Notes: generated by a model not told the origin, from the letters alone. A stretch of DNA of 64,000 nucleotides from Lentzea sp033794685 (GCA_033794685.1 JARAYZ010000002.1), one strand, 5' to 3'. Positions 1 to 8,286 are shown, counted from the first letter of the stretch. Numbers and translations are program-made.

Positions 1-470
1 TGGCGTTCTCCAGCTCCCGGCTGCTCGAGGACTACCCGGAGGGCTGGCGCCGGCAGGTCGCGGAGGTCGCCGTCAACGAGGCGAGCGGCAAGATGACCTG
101 GGTCCAGCCGCACTTCGACGCGGGCGACGAGAAGGCGTTCCGGTACGCGCTGGCCAGTCTGTTCATGACCACCAGCGGGCACGCCGCGATCGCCGAGATC
201 GCGAAGACCGACGGGTACGCGGACCCGACGCAGTGGCACCCCGAGTACGACTGGTACCTCGGCCACCCCGCCGGTGCCTACCGGGCGGTCGCGGACAAGG
301 TGTTCCGCCGGGACTTCACCTGCGGTGTGGCGCTGGTGAACGCGAACCCGACCGGCAGCCCCGCGGTCGAGGTGTCGCTGCACCGCACCTACCAGGACCA
401 CGACGGCAAGCCGGTCACGTCGGTCAGCCTGCCGGGCACCACCGGGATGCTGCTGCGAGCGACCTGCTGA
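1..470 (+). CDS. C-terminal part of a glycoside-hydrolase-like protein (partial)
   Basis: The open frame runs in from the left edge (first full codon at base 3) and stops at 468-470, leaving about 155 residues. The visible part has a Trp/Tyr-rich stretch, an 'ALVNANPTG' segment and a beta-rich tail ending in 'GMLLRATC'. This layout, a barrel end followed by a small beta domain with 'G-V-A-L-V-N-x-N-P', is typical of putative glycosyl hydrolases whose last strands close a beta sandwich. The family is inferred from that look, not from a catalytic motif, because the catalytic region lies outside the window. It converges on the TetR gene, with three bases between the stop codons. Confidence 0.55.
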   Translation, partial: AFSSSRLLEDYPEGWRRQVAEVAVNEASGKMTWVQPHFDAGDEKAFRYALASLFMTTSGHAAIAEIAKTDGYADPTQWHPEYDWYLGHPAGAYRAVADKVFRRDFTCGVALVNANPTGSPAVEVSLHRTYQDHDGKPVTSVSLPGTTGMLLRATC

Positions 471-473
471 CGC

Positions 474-1055
474 TCAGCCGAGGTTGATCGCGGCGAGCAG
501 CAGGTGGAGCTCGGCCTCGGCGGTGTCCGGGCCGTCGGTGTCCGCGAACACCGACCGGGCCAGCGCGGTGCCGATCAGCACGAGCGTCAGCACGTCGATC
601 TGCGCGCCGCCGACGGCCCTGGGCGGTTCCGCGCGGTCGATGACGGTGCCGAGCTCGCCGCGCACCGCGAGGTAGACGTCGTCGCGCAGGATCTGCCGCA
701 GTTCCGGGTCGTGCGCGGCCTGGGCCATCAACGAGAGCAACGCGGGACCCGTGGCGGCTTCGAGGATCTTCCGCTTGCGCGCCAGGAGTTCCCGGAGGTC
801 GCCCTCGAGGGTGCCGGTGTCGATCCCGGTCAGCTCGGCCTGGGTGATGTGCCGGGCGACCGCGCCGGCGAGTGCCTGTTTGGAGGGCCAGCGGCGGTAG
901 AGCGACGCCGTTGAGGCGCCCGCGCGCTTGGCGACGGCCGTGGTCGTGAAGGAGGCCCAGCCCGACTCGGTGAGGACCTCGATCGCCGCGTTGATCAGGG
1001 CCGCGTCCACCCGTGGGTCTTTGGGGCGCCCCTGTGCCGCGTCGGCTTTCGTCAT
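474..1055 (-). CDS. TetR-family transcriptional regulator
   Basis: 193 residues, the usual TetR length. The N-terminal helix-turn-helix is clear (about residues 15-62): 'INAAIEVLTESG..SFTTTAVAKRAGAS.ASLYRRWPSK'. The C-terminal part is an all-helical ligand/dimerisation domain of the TetR_C type. The ATG at 1055 begins the 'MTKADAAQGRPKDP' segment just before the HTH. The frame stays open upstream, but that extension is not credible coding. It is divergent from the aldehyde dehydrogenase, with a 66-bp gap holding an inverted repeat, so it probably represses that gene and itself in response to a toxic aldehyde or related ligand. The function of the pair is inferred from position. Confidence 0.9.
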   Translation of the reverse strand: MTKADAAQGRPKDPRVDAALINAAIEVLTESGWASFTTTAVAKRAGASTASLYRRWPSKQALAGAVARHITQAELTGIDTGTLEGDLRELLARKRKILEAATGPALLSLMAQAAHDPELRQILRDDVYLAVRGELGTVIDRAEPPRAVGGAQIDVLTLVLIGTALARSVFADTDGPDTAEAELHLLLAAINLG

Positions 1056-1081
1056 CGGCCCCAGCATACCCGCGGCAAGAA

Positions 1082-1101
1082 ACGAAAAGGATCTGTTTCG
1101 T
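1082..1101. promoter_or_regulatory. Inverted repeat, probable TetR operator
   Basis: Arms ACGAAA (1082-1087) and TTTCGT (1096-1101) form a perfect 6-bp inverted repeat with an 8-bp spacer, a typical TetR footprint size. It lies in the only AT-rich stretch between the divergent TetR and aldehyde dehydrogenase genes. Binding here would cover the start region of both transcripts. Confidence 0.6.
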
Positions 1102-1121
1102 ATTGGGGTAGGGTGGGAGGC

Positions 1122-2540
1122 ATGCCCACGACGACAGCTGACATCCCCGCGGCCGTGTCCGGTGCGCGCCAGGTGTTCGACTCCGGCGCCACCCGTCCCG
1201 TGGCCGCCCGTGCCGCCCGCCTGCGGGCGTTGCGCGCGATGCTCACCGAGAACGAGGCGGCGTTCGAGGCGGCGCTGTGGAGCGACCTGCACAAGGGCGC
1301 GGGCGAGGCGCAGCTGACCGAGATCGGCGTGGTGCTGGCGGAGCTCAGCCACACGCTGCGCCACCTGCGGAGGTGGTCGCGGTCCCGGCGCGGCCCGGTG
1401 CCGATGGCGTTGTGGCCGGCGCGCGCCCGCCTGGTGCCCGAACCGCTCGGCGTGGTGCTGGTGATCGCGCCGTGGAACTACCCGCTGCAGTTGCTCCTCG
1501 ACCCGCTGGTGGGCGTGCTGGCCGCGGGCAACACGGCCGTGCTCAAGCCGAGCGAGCTCGCGCCCGCGACGTCGGCGCTGATCGCGAGGCTCGTGCCCGC
1601 CTACTTCCCCGACGGCGCCGTGCGCGTGGTCGAGGGCGGTGTCCCGGAGACGACCGACCTGCTGGCCCAGCGGTTCAACCACATCGTGTTCACGGGCAGC
1701 GGCGCGGTCGGCCGGGTCGTGATGCGGGCCGCGGCCGAGCACCTGACGCCGGTGACGCTGGAGCTCGGCGGCAAGTCCCCCGCCTGGTTCGACGACGACG
1801 CCCACCTCGAGCAGGCGGCGCGGCGCCTGGTGTGGGCGAAGTTCACGAACGCGGGCCAGACGTGCGTGGCCCCGGACTACGTGATGACCACCCCGGACCG
1901 GATCCCCGCCCTCGTGCGGGCGCTCGGGAAGGCGATCGCAGACCTGTGGGGCTCCGATCCGCGGGCGAGCGAGGACTACGGCCGCATCGTGAACGAGCGG
2001 CAGTTCGACCGGCTCGTGTCCCTGCTGGACGGCACGAACGTGGTGGTCGGCGGTGAACACGACCGGGCGGAGCGCTACCTCGCGCCCACGGTCGTCACGA
2101 TGAGCGGCGGCCGGCTGTCGGTCGGTCCCGACGCCGCCCACCCGGTGCTGCGGGAGGAGATCTTCGGACCGGTCCTGCCCGTCGTCGCGGTCGACTCGGC
2201 CGAGCAGGCCGTGGACGTCGTCAACGCCTGGGACAAGCCCCTGGCGCTGTACGTCTTCACGTCCAGCCCCCGCACCCGCCGCCTGTTCGAGCAGCGGACG
2301 TCGTCCGGCGCCGTGGTCCACGACGCGGGCCTGATCCACGTGGCGGCGAGCGGGCTGCCGTTCGGCGGTGTCGGCGCCAGCGGAATCGGCGCCTACCACG
2401 GCCCGTACTCGTGGAGTGCCTTCTCGCACCTCAAGCCCGTGCTGCGCAAGCCGCTCGCGCTCGACACGCTGCGCCTGGCCCAGCCTCCGTTCGGCGGGTG
2501 GGGAACGCGGCTCGCCCAGCGTCTGACGCGGCGCGGTTAG
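1122..2540 (+). CDS. NAD(P)-dependent aldehyde dehydrogenase
   Basis: 472 residues from ATG 1122 (an in-frame GTG at 1113 would add three). ALDH superfamily hallmarks are present in order: 'APWNYPLQL' and 'AAGNTAVLKPSE' (cofactor binding), 'FTGSGAVGR' (Rossmann turn), 'ELGGKSP' with the general-base Glu, 'NAGQTCVAPDYV' with the catalytic Cys, and 'EEIFGPVLPV'. The short N-terminus and 'KPLALYVFT' resemble fatty/aromatic aldehyde dehydrogenases of the ALDH3 class. That class is often membrane-bound in eukaryotes, but no membrane anchor is evident here. The start has no well-spaced Shine-Dalgarno, so the transcript may be leaderless. Its stop overlaps the stop of the convergent oxidoreductase by 4 bp. 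The TetR gene next door is the likely regulator. Confidence 0.93.
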   Translation: MPTTTADIPAAVSGARQVFDSGATRPVAARAARLRALRAMLTENEAAFEAALWSDLHKGAGEAQLTEIGVVLAELSHTLRHLRRWSRSRRGPVPMALWPARARLVPEPLGVVLVIAPWNYPLQLLLDPLVGVLAAGNTAVLKPSELAPATSALIARLVPAYFPDGAVRVVEGGVPETTDLLAQRFNHIVFTGSGAVGRVVMRAAAEHLTPVTLELGGKSPAWFDDDAHLEQAARRLVWAKFTNAGQTCVAPDYVMTTPDRIPALVRALGKAIADLWGSDPRASEDYGRIVNERQFDRLVSLLDGTNVVVGGEHDRAERYLAPTVVTMSGGRLSVGPDAAHPVLREEIFGPVLPVVAVDSAEQAVDVVNAWDKPLALYVFTSSPRTRRLFEQRTSSGAVVHDAGLIHVAASGLPFGGVGASGIGAYHGPYSWSAFSHLKPVLRKPLALDTLRLAQPPFGGWGTRLAQRLTRRG

Positions 2541-3484
2541 CGCGAACCGCCCGCACGGGCCAGCAGTCCGGCCAGCCGCCGCGTCCTGCTCCGGGTGGCG
2601 GCGTCGAGGTCGTGGTGCGCGGTCAGGACGATCTCGGTGGCGCCGGCCTCGGCATAGGCGCGCAGTCCGGCGGCCACGGTGTCCTCGTCCCCGATCAGCG
2701 CCAGGTCCGACGGGTCCTCCGTGCCGTTGAGCGCGAGCACTCGCCGGTAGGACTCGAAACGGGTGTAGAAGGCGAGACCGTCGGCCATGGTGCGGCGCGC
2801 GTCCGGGCTCGTGGTGACCGCCGCGGGCACGAGGGCGACGACACGCGGAGCCGGTCGGCCCGCCGCCGCGGCGGTGATGGCGGGGACGATGTGCTCGGCC
2901 AGCACGCGCGGCCCTGCCAGGTACGGAACGGTGCCGTCCGCCAGTTCCCCGGCGACGCGCAGCGCTTTCGGGGCCATCGCGGCGACGAGGACCGGGGTCC
3001 TCGACGCGCCGGGCACGTGGGTCGGCAGCAGTGAGCGGGCGGTGAGCAGTTCGCCCTCGTGCTCGACGGGTTCGCCCCGGAGCAGAGGTCCCAGCACGGT
3101 GAGGAACTCGCGCAGGCGGGCCACCGGCCGTTCCCAGGGCAGGCCGAACGCCTGCTCGACGATCGGTGGCGCGCCCAGCGCGACCGCGAGGTGGAACCGG
3201 CCTCCGACCGCGGCCTGCGTGGTCTGGGCCTGGCTCGCGACCAGCAGCGGGTGGCGGGCGAAGATCGGTACCGCGGACACGCCGACGTCGATGCCGGGGA
3301 CCCGTGAGCCGACGAGCCCGGCCAGGCCGATCGCGTCGTAGTCCAGCCGCTGTCCCGTCCACACCGAGGTGACGCCGTGCCCGGCGGCCTCGGCTGCCTC
3401 CTCCACGACGGCCTCGACCAGGTTGTCCCCCGCCGTGCCCGCCAGGGTGACGCCGTACCGCACGGCTTGCGTAGTGATCGACAT
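2537..3484 (-). CDS. LLM-class (luciferase-like, probably F420-dependent) oxidoreductase
   Basis: 315 residues with the luciferase-like monooxygenase TIM-barrel pattern: an early 'AEAAGHGVTSVWTGQ' (strand plus cofactor pocket), 'GIDVGVSAVPIFARHPLLVASQA', 'LAVALGAP' and 'TPVLVAAMAPKALRVAGELADGTVPYL'. In this family the cofactor is F420 or FMN; mycobacterial and actinobacterial homologues of this length are mostly F420-dependent. The substrate is unknown. It starts at ATG 3484 behind GGGGA. A GATGC-N7-GCATC element lies 62 bp upstream, inside the end of the LysR gene, and the same element precedes lysR itself, so control by that LysR protein is likely. Confidence 0.88.
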   Translation of the reverse strand: MSITTQAVRYGVTLAGTAGDNLVEAVVEEAAEAAGHGVTSVWTGQRLDYDAIGLAGLVGSRVPGIDVGVSAVPIFARHPLLVASQAQTTQAAVGGRFHLAVALGAPPIVEQAFGLPWERPVARLREFLTVLGPLLRGEPVEHEGELLTARSLLPTHVPGASRTPVLVAAMAPKALRVAGELADGTVPYLAGPRVLAEHIVPAITAAAAGRPAPRVVALVPAAVTTSPDARRTMADGLAFYTRFESYRRVLALNGTEDPSDLALIGDEDTVAAGLRAYAEAGATEIVLTAHHDLDAATRSRTRRLAGLLARAGGSR

Positions 3485-3531
3485 GTCCCCATGTCACCCG
3501 GTGCGGGCCTCGGTCGTGCCCCTGATGCCCG

Positions 3532-4464
3532 TCAACCCCGCTTCTGATGCTTGTGAGGCATCAGCCGGGTCAGGAGCTTTCCGGTGCCGGGGCAGTGCGC
3601 CCTCGTGACGTCCAGGAAGGCGCCCAGCGGTGGTGAGACGTCGTCGGCGCGGAAGGACATCGTGAGGTCGGGCAGTCGCAGCGGCGGGTCGACCTCCACC
3701 ATGACGGTCTCCGCCCGGACGAGCCGGCGCACGCTCGACGGCACGAGCCCGACACCCATCCCGCAGGCGGCCAGCCCGATCACGGTGTGCACGTCGCGAG
3801 CGCGCGTGACCCCGCTCCCGGCCTCGATCAGCGACGCCAGCACGCGCGTCGCGGCGGGTTCGTCGGCGGCGGGCGCGGCGATCAGCGGCTGGCCTCGCAA
3901 CTGGCCGGGCGAGATCGCGGACTGGCCCGCGAAGGGGTGGCCGCGGTGGCACACCGCGATGAGGTGGTCGGCGGCGACCGGCACCGCCGTCAGCCGTTCG
4001 GCACCCTCTCCCGCCGGTGCGCCGCGGCTGATCGCCAGGTCGATGTCGCCCGCGAGCAGAGCCGCGCCGCTCTGGGCGGTCGACAGTTCACGGCACTCCA
4101 GGACCACGCCGGGGTGCGCCGACCGGAACCGCGCCAGCAACGACGGCAGCAGTTCGATCAGCGCCTCCCCGACGAAGCCGAGCCGCAACGAGCCCGCCTG
4201 CCCGCGGGCCGCCCGCCGTGCCTCGGTCGCCCCGGCCTCGACCTGGTCCAGGACCCGCCGGGCGTGCCCGGCGTAGACCGCGCCCGCCGCCGTCACCACG
4301 ACCCCGCGCGCGGTCCGTTCGAACAGGCGGGTGCCCAGCTCCTGCTCGACCGCCGCCACCTGCCGTGACAGGGAGGGCTGGGTCATGCCGAGCGCCTGGG
4401 CCGCGCGGCGGAAGTTGCCGTGCTCGGCCACCGCCACCACGTACCGCAGTCGTCTCAGTTCCAC
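3532..4464 (-). CDS. LysR-family transcriptional regulator
   Basis: 310 residues. The N-terminal winged HTH is canonical (residues 1-60): 'MELRRLRYVVAVAEHGNFRRAAQALGMTQPSLSRQVAAVEQELGTRLFERTARGVVVTAAG'. A two-lobed substrate-binding domain follows ('LRLGFVGEALIELLPSLLARF' begins lobe 1; 'GLAACGMGVGLVPSSV' is typical of lobe 2). It sits between a TauD-type dioxygenase (upstream, same strand, 37-bp gap) and the LLM oxidoreductase (downstream). A GATGC-N7-GCATC element lies 23 bp before its start and a second one before the LLM gene, suggesting autoregulation plus control of that gene. The inducer is unknown. Confidence 0.93.
   Translation of the reverse strand: MELRRLRYVVAVAEHGNFRRAAQALGMTQPSLSRQVAAVEQELGTRLFERTARGVVVTAAGAVYAGHARRVLDQVEAGATEARRAARGQAGSLRLGFVGEALIELLPSLLARFRSAHPGVVLECRELSTAQSGAALLAGDIDLAISRGAPAGEGAERLTAVPVAADHLIAVCHRGHPFAGQSAISPGQLRGQPLIAAPAADEPAATRVLASLIEAGSGVTRARDVHTVIGLAACGMGVGLVPSSVRRLVRAETVMVEVDPPLRLPDLTMSFRADDVSPPLGAFLDVTRAHCPGTGKLLTRLMPHKHQKRG
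3546..3562. promoter_or_regulatory. LysR-type site, copy A (upstream of LLM oxidoreductase)
   Basis: GATGC-N7-GCATC, extended here to a 7-bp dyad (CTGATGC at 3544, GCATCAG ending at 3564). It lies inside the last codons of the LysR gene and 62 bp before the start of the LLM gene on the same strand. The architecture is identical to the element at 4487-4503. Confidence 0.55.
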
Positions 4465-4486
4465 ACCGGACAGCCAACCACTCCCC

Positions 4487-4503
4487 GATGCCCAGCAGGC
4501 ATC
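4487..4503. promoter_or_regulatory. LysR-type site, copy B (upstream of lysR)
   Basis: GATGC-N7-GCATC, with the spacer CCAGCAG, immediately upstream of the LysR gene and overlapping the dioxygenase stop codon. The spacing fits the dyad of a T-N11-A LysR box. It matches copy A at 3546-3562 in both arms and spacer length. Confidence 0.55.
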
Positions 4504-5413
4504 AGAGCGCGGAGAAGTGAGCCGCGTCGCCGACGATCGTCGTGCTGGCCACGCCCTCGATGCTCACCGGCACGTCACCGGCGATCGTGATCCGGTGCAG
4601 CCGGCGCCGCGCGTCGTCGTAGTCCGCGACGCCGTAGTGCTGCGTCGCCCGGTTGTCCCACACCGCCACGTCGCCGCCGGACCACTGCCACCGCACGGTG
4701 TTCTCCAGCCGTGTCACCCGGTTCTGCACCAGTTCGAAGATCGCCTTCGACTCCGCCGGGCTCACTCCCGCGATCCGCTTCACGAAGTGCCCCAGCAGCA
4801 ACGCCCGTTCGCCGGTCTCGGGGTGCACGCGCACGAGCGGGTGTTCGGTCTCGTACCGCTGCGACACGAACTCCTCGCGGTAGGTCTCCTCCTTCACGTC
4901 CACTCCCCCGATCCGGGTCGAGTCGACGTGGCCCGCGTAGTCGTAGACGTTGGTGTGCACCGCCCACAGCCGCTCCACGAGCGCCTTCAACGCCTCGGGC
5001 AGTTCGTCGTACGCGCGGACCGTGTTCGCCCACACCGTGCTCCCGCCGTAGGGAGGAAGCTCGATCGCGCGCAGGATGCTGATCGCCGGCACCCGGTCGA
5101 CGAACGTGACGTCGGTGTGCCAGCTGTTCGCCTTGCCGTGCTCGGAGTCGATCGCCAGGACGTTCGCGTGCTCCTCCCCCTTCACCGTGGGGTGCGCGAG
5201 GGTCGGTTCGCCGAGCAGCCGGGCGAACGCGAGCTGTCCGGCGTCGTCGAGGTGGTCCTGGCCGGAGAAGAACACCACCTTGTGCACCAGCAGTGCCGCC
5301 CGGACCTCGGCCACGACCTCGTCGGGCAGGTCACCGCCGAGCCGGACGCCGTCGATCCGCGCGCCGATGCCCGCACCCAGCTTGCGGACGGTGACGGAGA
5401 GCTGTGCGGTCAT
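4502..5413 (-). CDS. TauD/TfdA-family Fe(II)/2-oxoglutarate dioxygenase
   Basis: 303 residues from ATG 5413, which has GAAAGGAAG six bases upstream; a longer in-frame start at 5452 lacks this. The facial triad is visible: 'NSWHTDVTF' gives the H-x-D pair (about residues 97-99) and 'DNRATQHYGVADY' the distal His. The Arg in 'RRLHRITIAGDVP' fits 2-oxoglutarate binding. TauD and relatives release sulfite from taurine or alkylsulfonates, or open phenoxyacids. Homologues ending 'RITIAGD-P' are often annotated as taurine dioxygenases, but no sulfonate transporter is adjacent, so the substrate is left open. The LysR gene follows on the same strand. Confidence 0.92.
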   Translation of the reverse strand: MTAQLSVTVRKLGAGIGARIDGVRLGGDLPDEVVAEVRAALLVHKVVFFSGQDHLDDAGQLAFARLLGEPTLAHPTVKGEEHANVLAIDSEHGKANSWHTDVTFVDRVPAISILRAIELPPYGGSTVWANTVRAYDELPEALKALVERLWAVHTNVYDYAGHVDSTRIGGVDVKEETYREEFVSQRYETEHPLVRVHPETGERALLLGHFVKRIAGVSPAESKAIFELVQNRVTRLENTVRWQWSGGDVAVWDNRATQHYGVADYDDARRRLHRITIAGDVPVSIEGVASTTIVGDAAHFSAL

Positions 5414-5535
5414 CGCGAACTTCCTTTCGCAGAAAGCGTTTCCGCTCTCCACGATGCTGACGACCCGGCGGCGCGGACAAGTTTGCGCGCGGCGAAATTA
5501 AGTCTTCTCAACTGCTGGAAGGGATTGCGGACCCG

Positions 5536-6090
5536 TCACTTGCCGTCCGCACGGCGCTCGCGGAACGCGATCATGTTCATCCGGTTGCCGCACCGCACCG
5601 TGCAGAACCGCTTCAACCCGTTGCGGGACAGGTCGAGCAGGAGCCCCTCGCAGTCGTCGGCCGCGCAGACCCGCAGGCGGTCCATCTCGTTCATCCGGAT
5701 CACGTCGATGAGGGCGAGCGCCGCCTCGACCCGCATCCGTTCGGCCAGCGGCGAGGTGGGCTCGGTGGCGTGCATGTGCCAGTCGAGGCCGTCGTGCCGG
5801 ACGAGGTGTGGCAGGGCCTTCGCGTCGCGCAGCATCTTGTTGACCTCTTCGACGGCGTCGTCGCGGTCGAGCGACCACACGCGCCGCAGCAGCGCCCGCG
5901 TGCGGTGGACGTCCTGCAGCTCCGCGTCGTCGCCGTCGATGCGCCCCGTGTAGTGGAACCGGCCGAGCAGGGTCCCGAGCTGTCCGGCCGTGGCCAGCTC
6001 GTCGTCGCCGCCACGGGACGCCGACGGGTCCGTGTTGCACAGCGCCACGACGAACGCCAGCGACTCCTCCACGTCAGGGGCAAAACGCAA
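5536..6090 (-). CDS. CGNR zinc-finger protein (ABATE domain), putative regulator
   Basis: 184 residues. The C-terminus carries the CGNR zinc finger: 'RVCAADDCEGLLLDLSRNGLKRFCTVRCGNRMNMIAFRERR', with four Cys ligands. The N-terminal ~130 residues are the helical ABATE/'Ginkbilobin-like stress' domain ('SLAFVVALCNTDPSASRGGDDELATAGQLGTLLGRF') found in this family. Such proteins are thought to act as transcription regulators, often controlling a neighbouring exporter gene. Here the divergent neighbour is an EamA-type exporter at 6178, which fits. The ATG at 6090 lies 87 bp from the exporter start. Confidence 0.9.
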   Translation of the reverse strand: MRFAPDVEESLAFVVALCNTDPSASRGGDDELATAGQLGTLLGRFHYTGRIDGDDAELQDVHRTRALLRRVWSLDRDDAVEEVNKMLRDAKALPHLVRHDGLDWHMHATEPTSPLAERMRVEAALALIDVIRMNEMDRLRVCAADDCEGLLLDLSRNGLKRFCTVRCGNRMNMIAFRERRADGK

Positions 6091-6177
6091 ATTGACTCCT
6101 TACCGAGACCGGCCTAGCGTCAGGGGCATCGGCCAGGTTAGGCCATGACGTAGTCCGGAACCGGGAGGCACGCGACC

Positions 6178-7116
6178 ATGGGGATCCCGTCGAAGTCCAC
6201 GGGCCTGATCGCCGCGGCGATCTCGTTCATCTCGTTCGGCACCTCCGGCGCGTTCGTCAAACCGCTGCTCGAAGCCGGCTGGTCCCCCGCCGCCGCCGTC
6301 ACGGCCCGCGCCCTCACCGCGGGCCTGGTGCTGCTCCCGTTCGTCGTCGTCCTCATGCGCGGCCGCTGGACGTTGATGCGGCAGGCCCGCTGGCCGGTGG
6401 TGGGCATGGGCCTGGTCGGCGTGGCGATCACGCAGGTCCTCTACTTCGCCGCCATCGCGCGGATCCCGGTGGCGACGGCACTGCTCATCGAGTTCCTGGC
6501 ACCGCTCATCCTGGTCGGTTTCACCTGGGCCGTCAGCAGGCGGACGCCCGCACCCGTCGTCCTCGTCGGCTCGGTGCTGGCGGTCGGCGGACTCGTCCTG
6601 GTGATCGGCCCCGGCGCCATCCAGGCCGTCGACCCCGTCGGCCTGGCGGCAGCGTTCGGCGCCGCCATCGGCTGCTCGGTGTACTTCGTGATCGCCGCCC
6701 GTCCCAACAACGGCCTGCCCCCGGTCGCGCTGGCCGGCGCGGGCCTGCTGCTCGCCGCTCCCGTGCTGGCGTTGATCGGCGCCACCGGCCTGCTGCCGTT
6801 CACCGCCACCTTCGGCGACGTGCCGCTGTTCGGCGCGCCCACGGCGTGGTGGGTTCCCCTGCTCGTGGTCGCGGTCGTCGGCACGGCACTGGCGTACGCG
6901 AGCGGCATCACGGCCTCGGGCATCCTCGGGTCGCGGCTGGCGTCGTTCATCGCGCTGCTGGAGGTCGTGTCGGCCTCGCTGTTCGCCTGGCTGCTGCTGG
7001 GCGAGGGGCTCTCGCCGTTGCAACTGCTGGGCGGACTGCTGATCGTCGGCGGCATCGCGTCCGTTCGGGCGGAGAAGCAGAAGGTGGAACCGGTCCCGGC
7101 GCCCGCGGTCGCGTGA
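6178..7116 (+). CDS. EamA/DMT-family inner-membrane exporter
   Basis: 312 residues with ten hydrophobic segments arranged as two EamA repeats (about 10-140 and 150-290). The second repeat ends 'ISGL...LASFIALLEVVSASLFAWLLLGEGLSPLQLLGGLLIVGGI', the standard signature. DMT exporters of this size (RhaT/YdcZ/RarD relatives) move amino acids or other small metabolites out of the cell. It is preceded by GGGAGG nine bases before ATG 6178 and is divergent from the CGNR regulator, its probable controller. The substrate cannot be told. Confidence 0.92.
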   Translation: MGIPSKSTGLIAAAISFISFGTSGAFVKPLLEAGWSPAAAVTARALTAGLVLLPFVVVLMRGRWTLMRQARWPVVGMGLVGVAITQVLYFAAIARIPVATALLIEFLAPLILVGFTWAVSRRTPAPVVLVGSVLAVGGLVLVIGPGAIQAVDPVGLAAAFGAAIGCSVYFVIAARPNNGLPPVALAGAGLLLAAPVLALIGATGLLPFTATFGDVPLFGAPTAWWVPLLVVAVVGTALAYASGITASGILGSRLASFIALLEVVSASLFAWLLLGEGLSPLQLLGGLLIVGGIASVRAEKQKVEPVPAPAVA

Positions 7117-7141
7117 ACGGCCGCCGGCGCCGGAGTCGTTG

Positions 7142-8050
7142 TCAGGACTGGAACTCCGGGCTGACCCAGTAGTGGCTGTCACGCCAGCTCTGCGTCGGGA
7201 ACCCACCGTCGTAGCTGTAGACACCGGCGTGCGCGGGCAGGACGAACGGCGACTGGATCACCGTCGCCGGGAACGTGTTCTCGCTCGTCCGGTACCGCCC
7301 GCGCCACGACGTGAACGACGCGACGTACTCCTCCCCCGGCACCACCGCCACGGGCGTGGCGAACGGCTCGGCGTACGGCTTGGACACCTGCCGGTCCGCC
7401 AGCAACGTGCCGTCACCGCGCCACAATCGCACCCGGCTGGCCTCGTTGGAGTTCCACGAGGTGATGATCCTGGTGATGGTGCCCGGCCGGTCGACGCGGA
7501 ACCGCAGGCCCAGTTCCAGGGCCACTCCCTCGGCCTCGTCCTTGACCGGGTTGTACGTGTAGTAGCCGCACTGGTAGCACCCGGTGGGGGCCGGGCCGGG
7601 CACGCCGACGTACAGCGTCCGCGGCGCGGACACCTGGCCGTAGCGCGTGTCGGTGTTGACCCGGCTGACGATCGTGTAGACGCCCGCCTCCTGCGGGGTG
7701 AACACGTACTCCCACAACGCCTGCGAGATCCCGGTCTCGCCGCCCAGCGGGATGGTGCCGGTCCGGTACCCGTGGTTCCAGGTGGCACCGCCGTCCACCG
7801 ACACCTCGTACTCCTGCAGCGCGTCCGGTCCCGTCTGCTCGTAGCCACCGCCCGAGACCAGCACGGACTCACCGACCTCGACGTGGCCGTTGTTCGACGG
7901 GGTGTAGAGGTGCGACTGCGGGAGCGGGACCGCCGCGTGGGCCGTGCCGGAGAACAGCAACAGGGCAGCCGCGGCGACGGCCAGTGCCTTGTGCCACGGC
8001 GGTCTGACGCGGGCCGGTGGGGGTGGAACGATCATGACCTGCCAGGACAT
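7142..8050 (-). CDS. Secreted protein with Ig-like and DUF4082 domains
   Basis: 302 residues from ATG 8050, chosen because GAGGAG sits six bases upstream. Residues ~18-45 form a signal peptide (Arg/Lys cluster, 'ALAVAAAALLLFSG', then 'AHAAVP'). Residues ~50-165 look like an immunoglobulin/fibronectin-like strand set ('VSVDGGATWNHGYRTGTIPLGG'). Residues ~170-302 match the DUF4082 pattern: 'ELGLRFRVDRPGTITRIITSWN', 'VRLWRGDGTLLADR', 'PVAVVPGEEYVASFTSW' and a C-terminal 'YWVSPEF'. DUF4082 occurs on extracellular carbohydrate-associated proteins; no catalytic site is seen, so a binding or surface role is likely. A long leader with a stem-loop (8168-8209) precedes it. Confidence 0.85.
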   Translation of the reverse strand: MSWQVMIVPPPPARVRPPWHKALAVAAAALLLFSGTAHAAVPLPQSHLYTPSNNGHVEVGESVLVSGGGYEQTGPDALQEYEVSVDGGATWNHGYRTGTIPLGGETGISQALWEYVFTPQEAGVYTIVSRVNTDTRYGQVSAPRTLYVGVPGPAPTGCYQCGYYTYNPVKDEAEGVALELGLRFRVDRPGTITRIITSWNSNEASRVRLWRGDGTLLADRQVSKPYAEPFATPVAVVPGEEYVASFTSWRGRYRTSENTFPATVIQSPFVLPAHAGVYSYDGGFPTQSWRDSHYWVSPEFQS

Positions 8051-8167
8051 GCGTTTCTCCTCGCGATCGCGTGCGCACGGGGACGGTTCCCTGAGCTGGA
8101 TCGCGCGAAGTGATCGACCCGCTACACGGTGCGGCGACCAGCGCAGCGGCGATCGTGCGGACGGACC

Positions 8168-8209
8168 AGAAGGTGGTAGCAACGCCCCCCTGCGCCGCCA
8201 CCACCTTCT
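8168..8209. repeat. 10-bp inverted repeat in the divergent leader region
   Basis: AGAAGGTGGT (8168-8177) and ACCACCTTCT (8200-8209) form a perfect 10-bp inverted repeat with a 22-nt loop. It lies about 118 bp upstream of the DUF4082 gene and 120 bp upstream of the response-regulator gene, in the 281-bp gap between them. No T-run follows on either strand, so it is more likely a leader structure or binding site than a terminator. Confidence 0.5.
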
Positions 8210-8254
8210 CCCCCGGCCGTGGATCCCCTCGTCCACGACGCAGAGACTGCCAGG

Positions 8255-8286
8255 GTGAACCTGAAAGGACGCTGAACGATCCTGAA
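8255..8286 (+). promoter_or_regulatory. Direct CTGAA repeats, probable response-regulator boxes
   Basis: CTGAA occurs at 8261, 8272 and 8282 (10-11 bp apart, one helical turn), with GTGAA at 8255. OmpR/PhoB-type regulators bind head-to-tail half-sites with this period. The array ends 46 bp before the response-regulator start, so autoregulation is the simple reading. Confidence 0.5.

Noticed and set aside
474..3497. A 1007-codon open frame on the minus strand
   Set aside because: Only its last 193 codons (TetR) are real. The rest lies antisense to the aldehyde dehydrogenase and overlaps the LLM gene, and has the Arg/Gly/His-rich composition of a GC-rich shadow frame.
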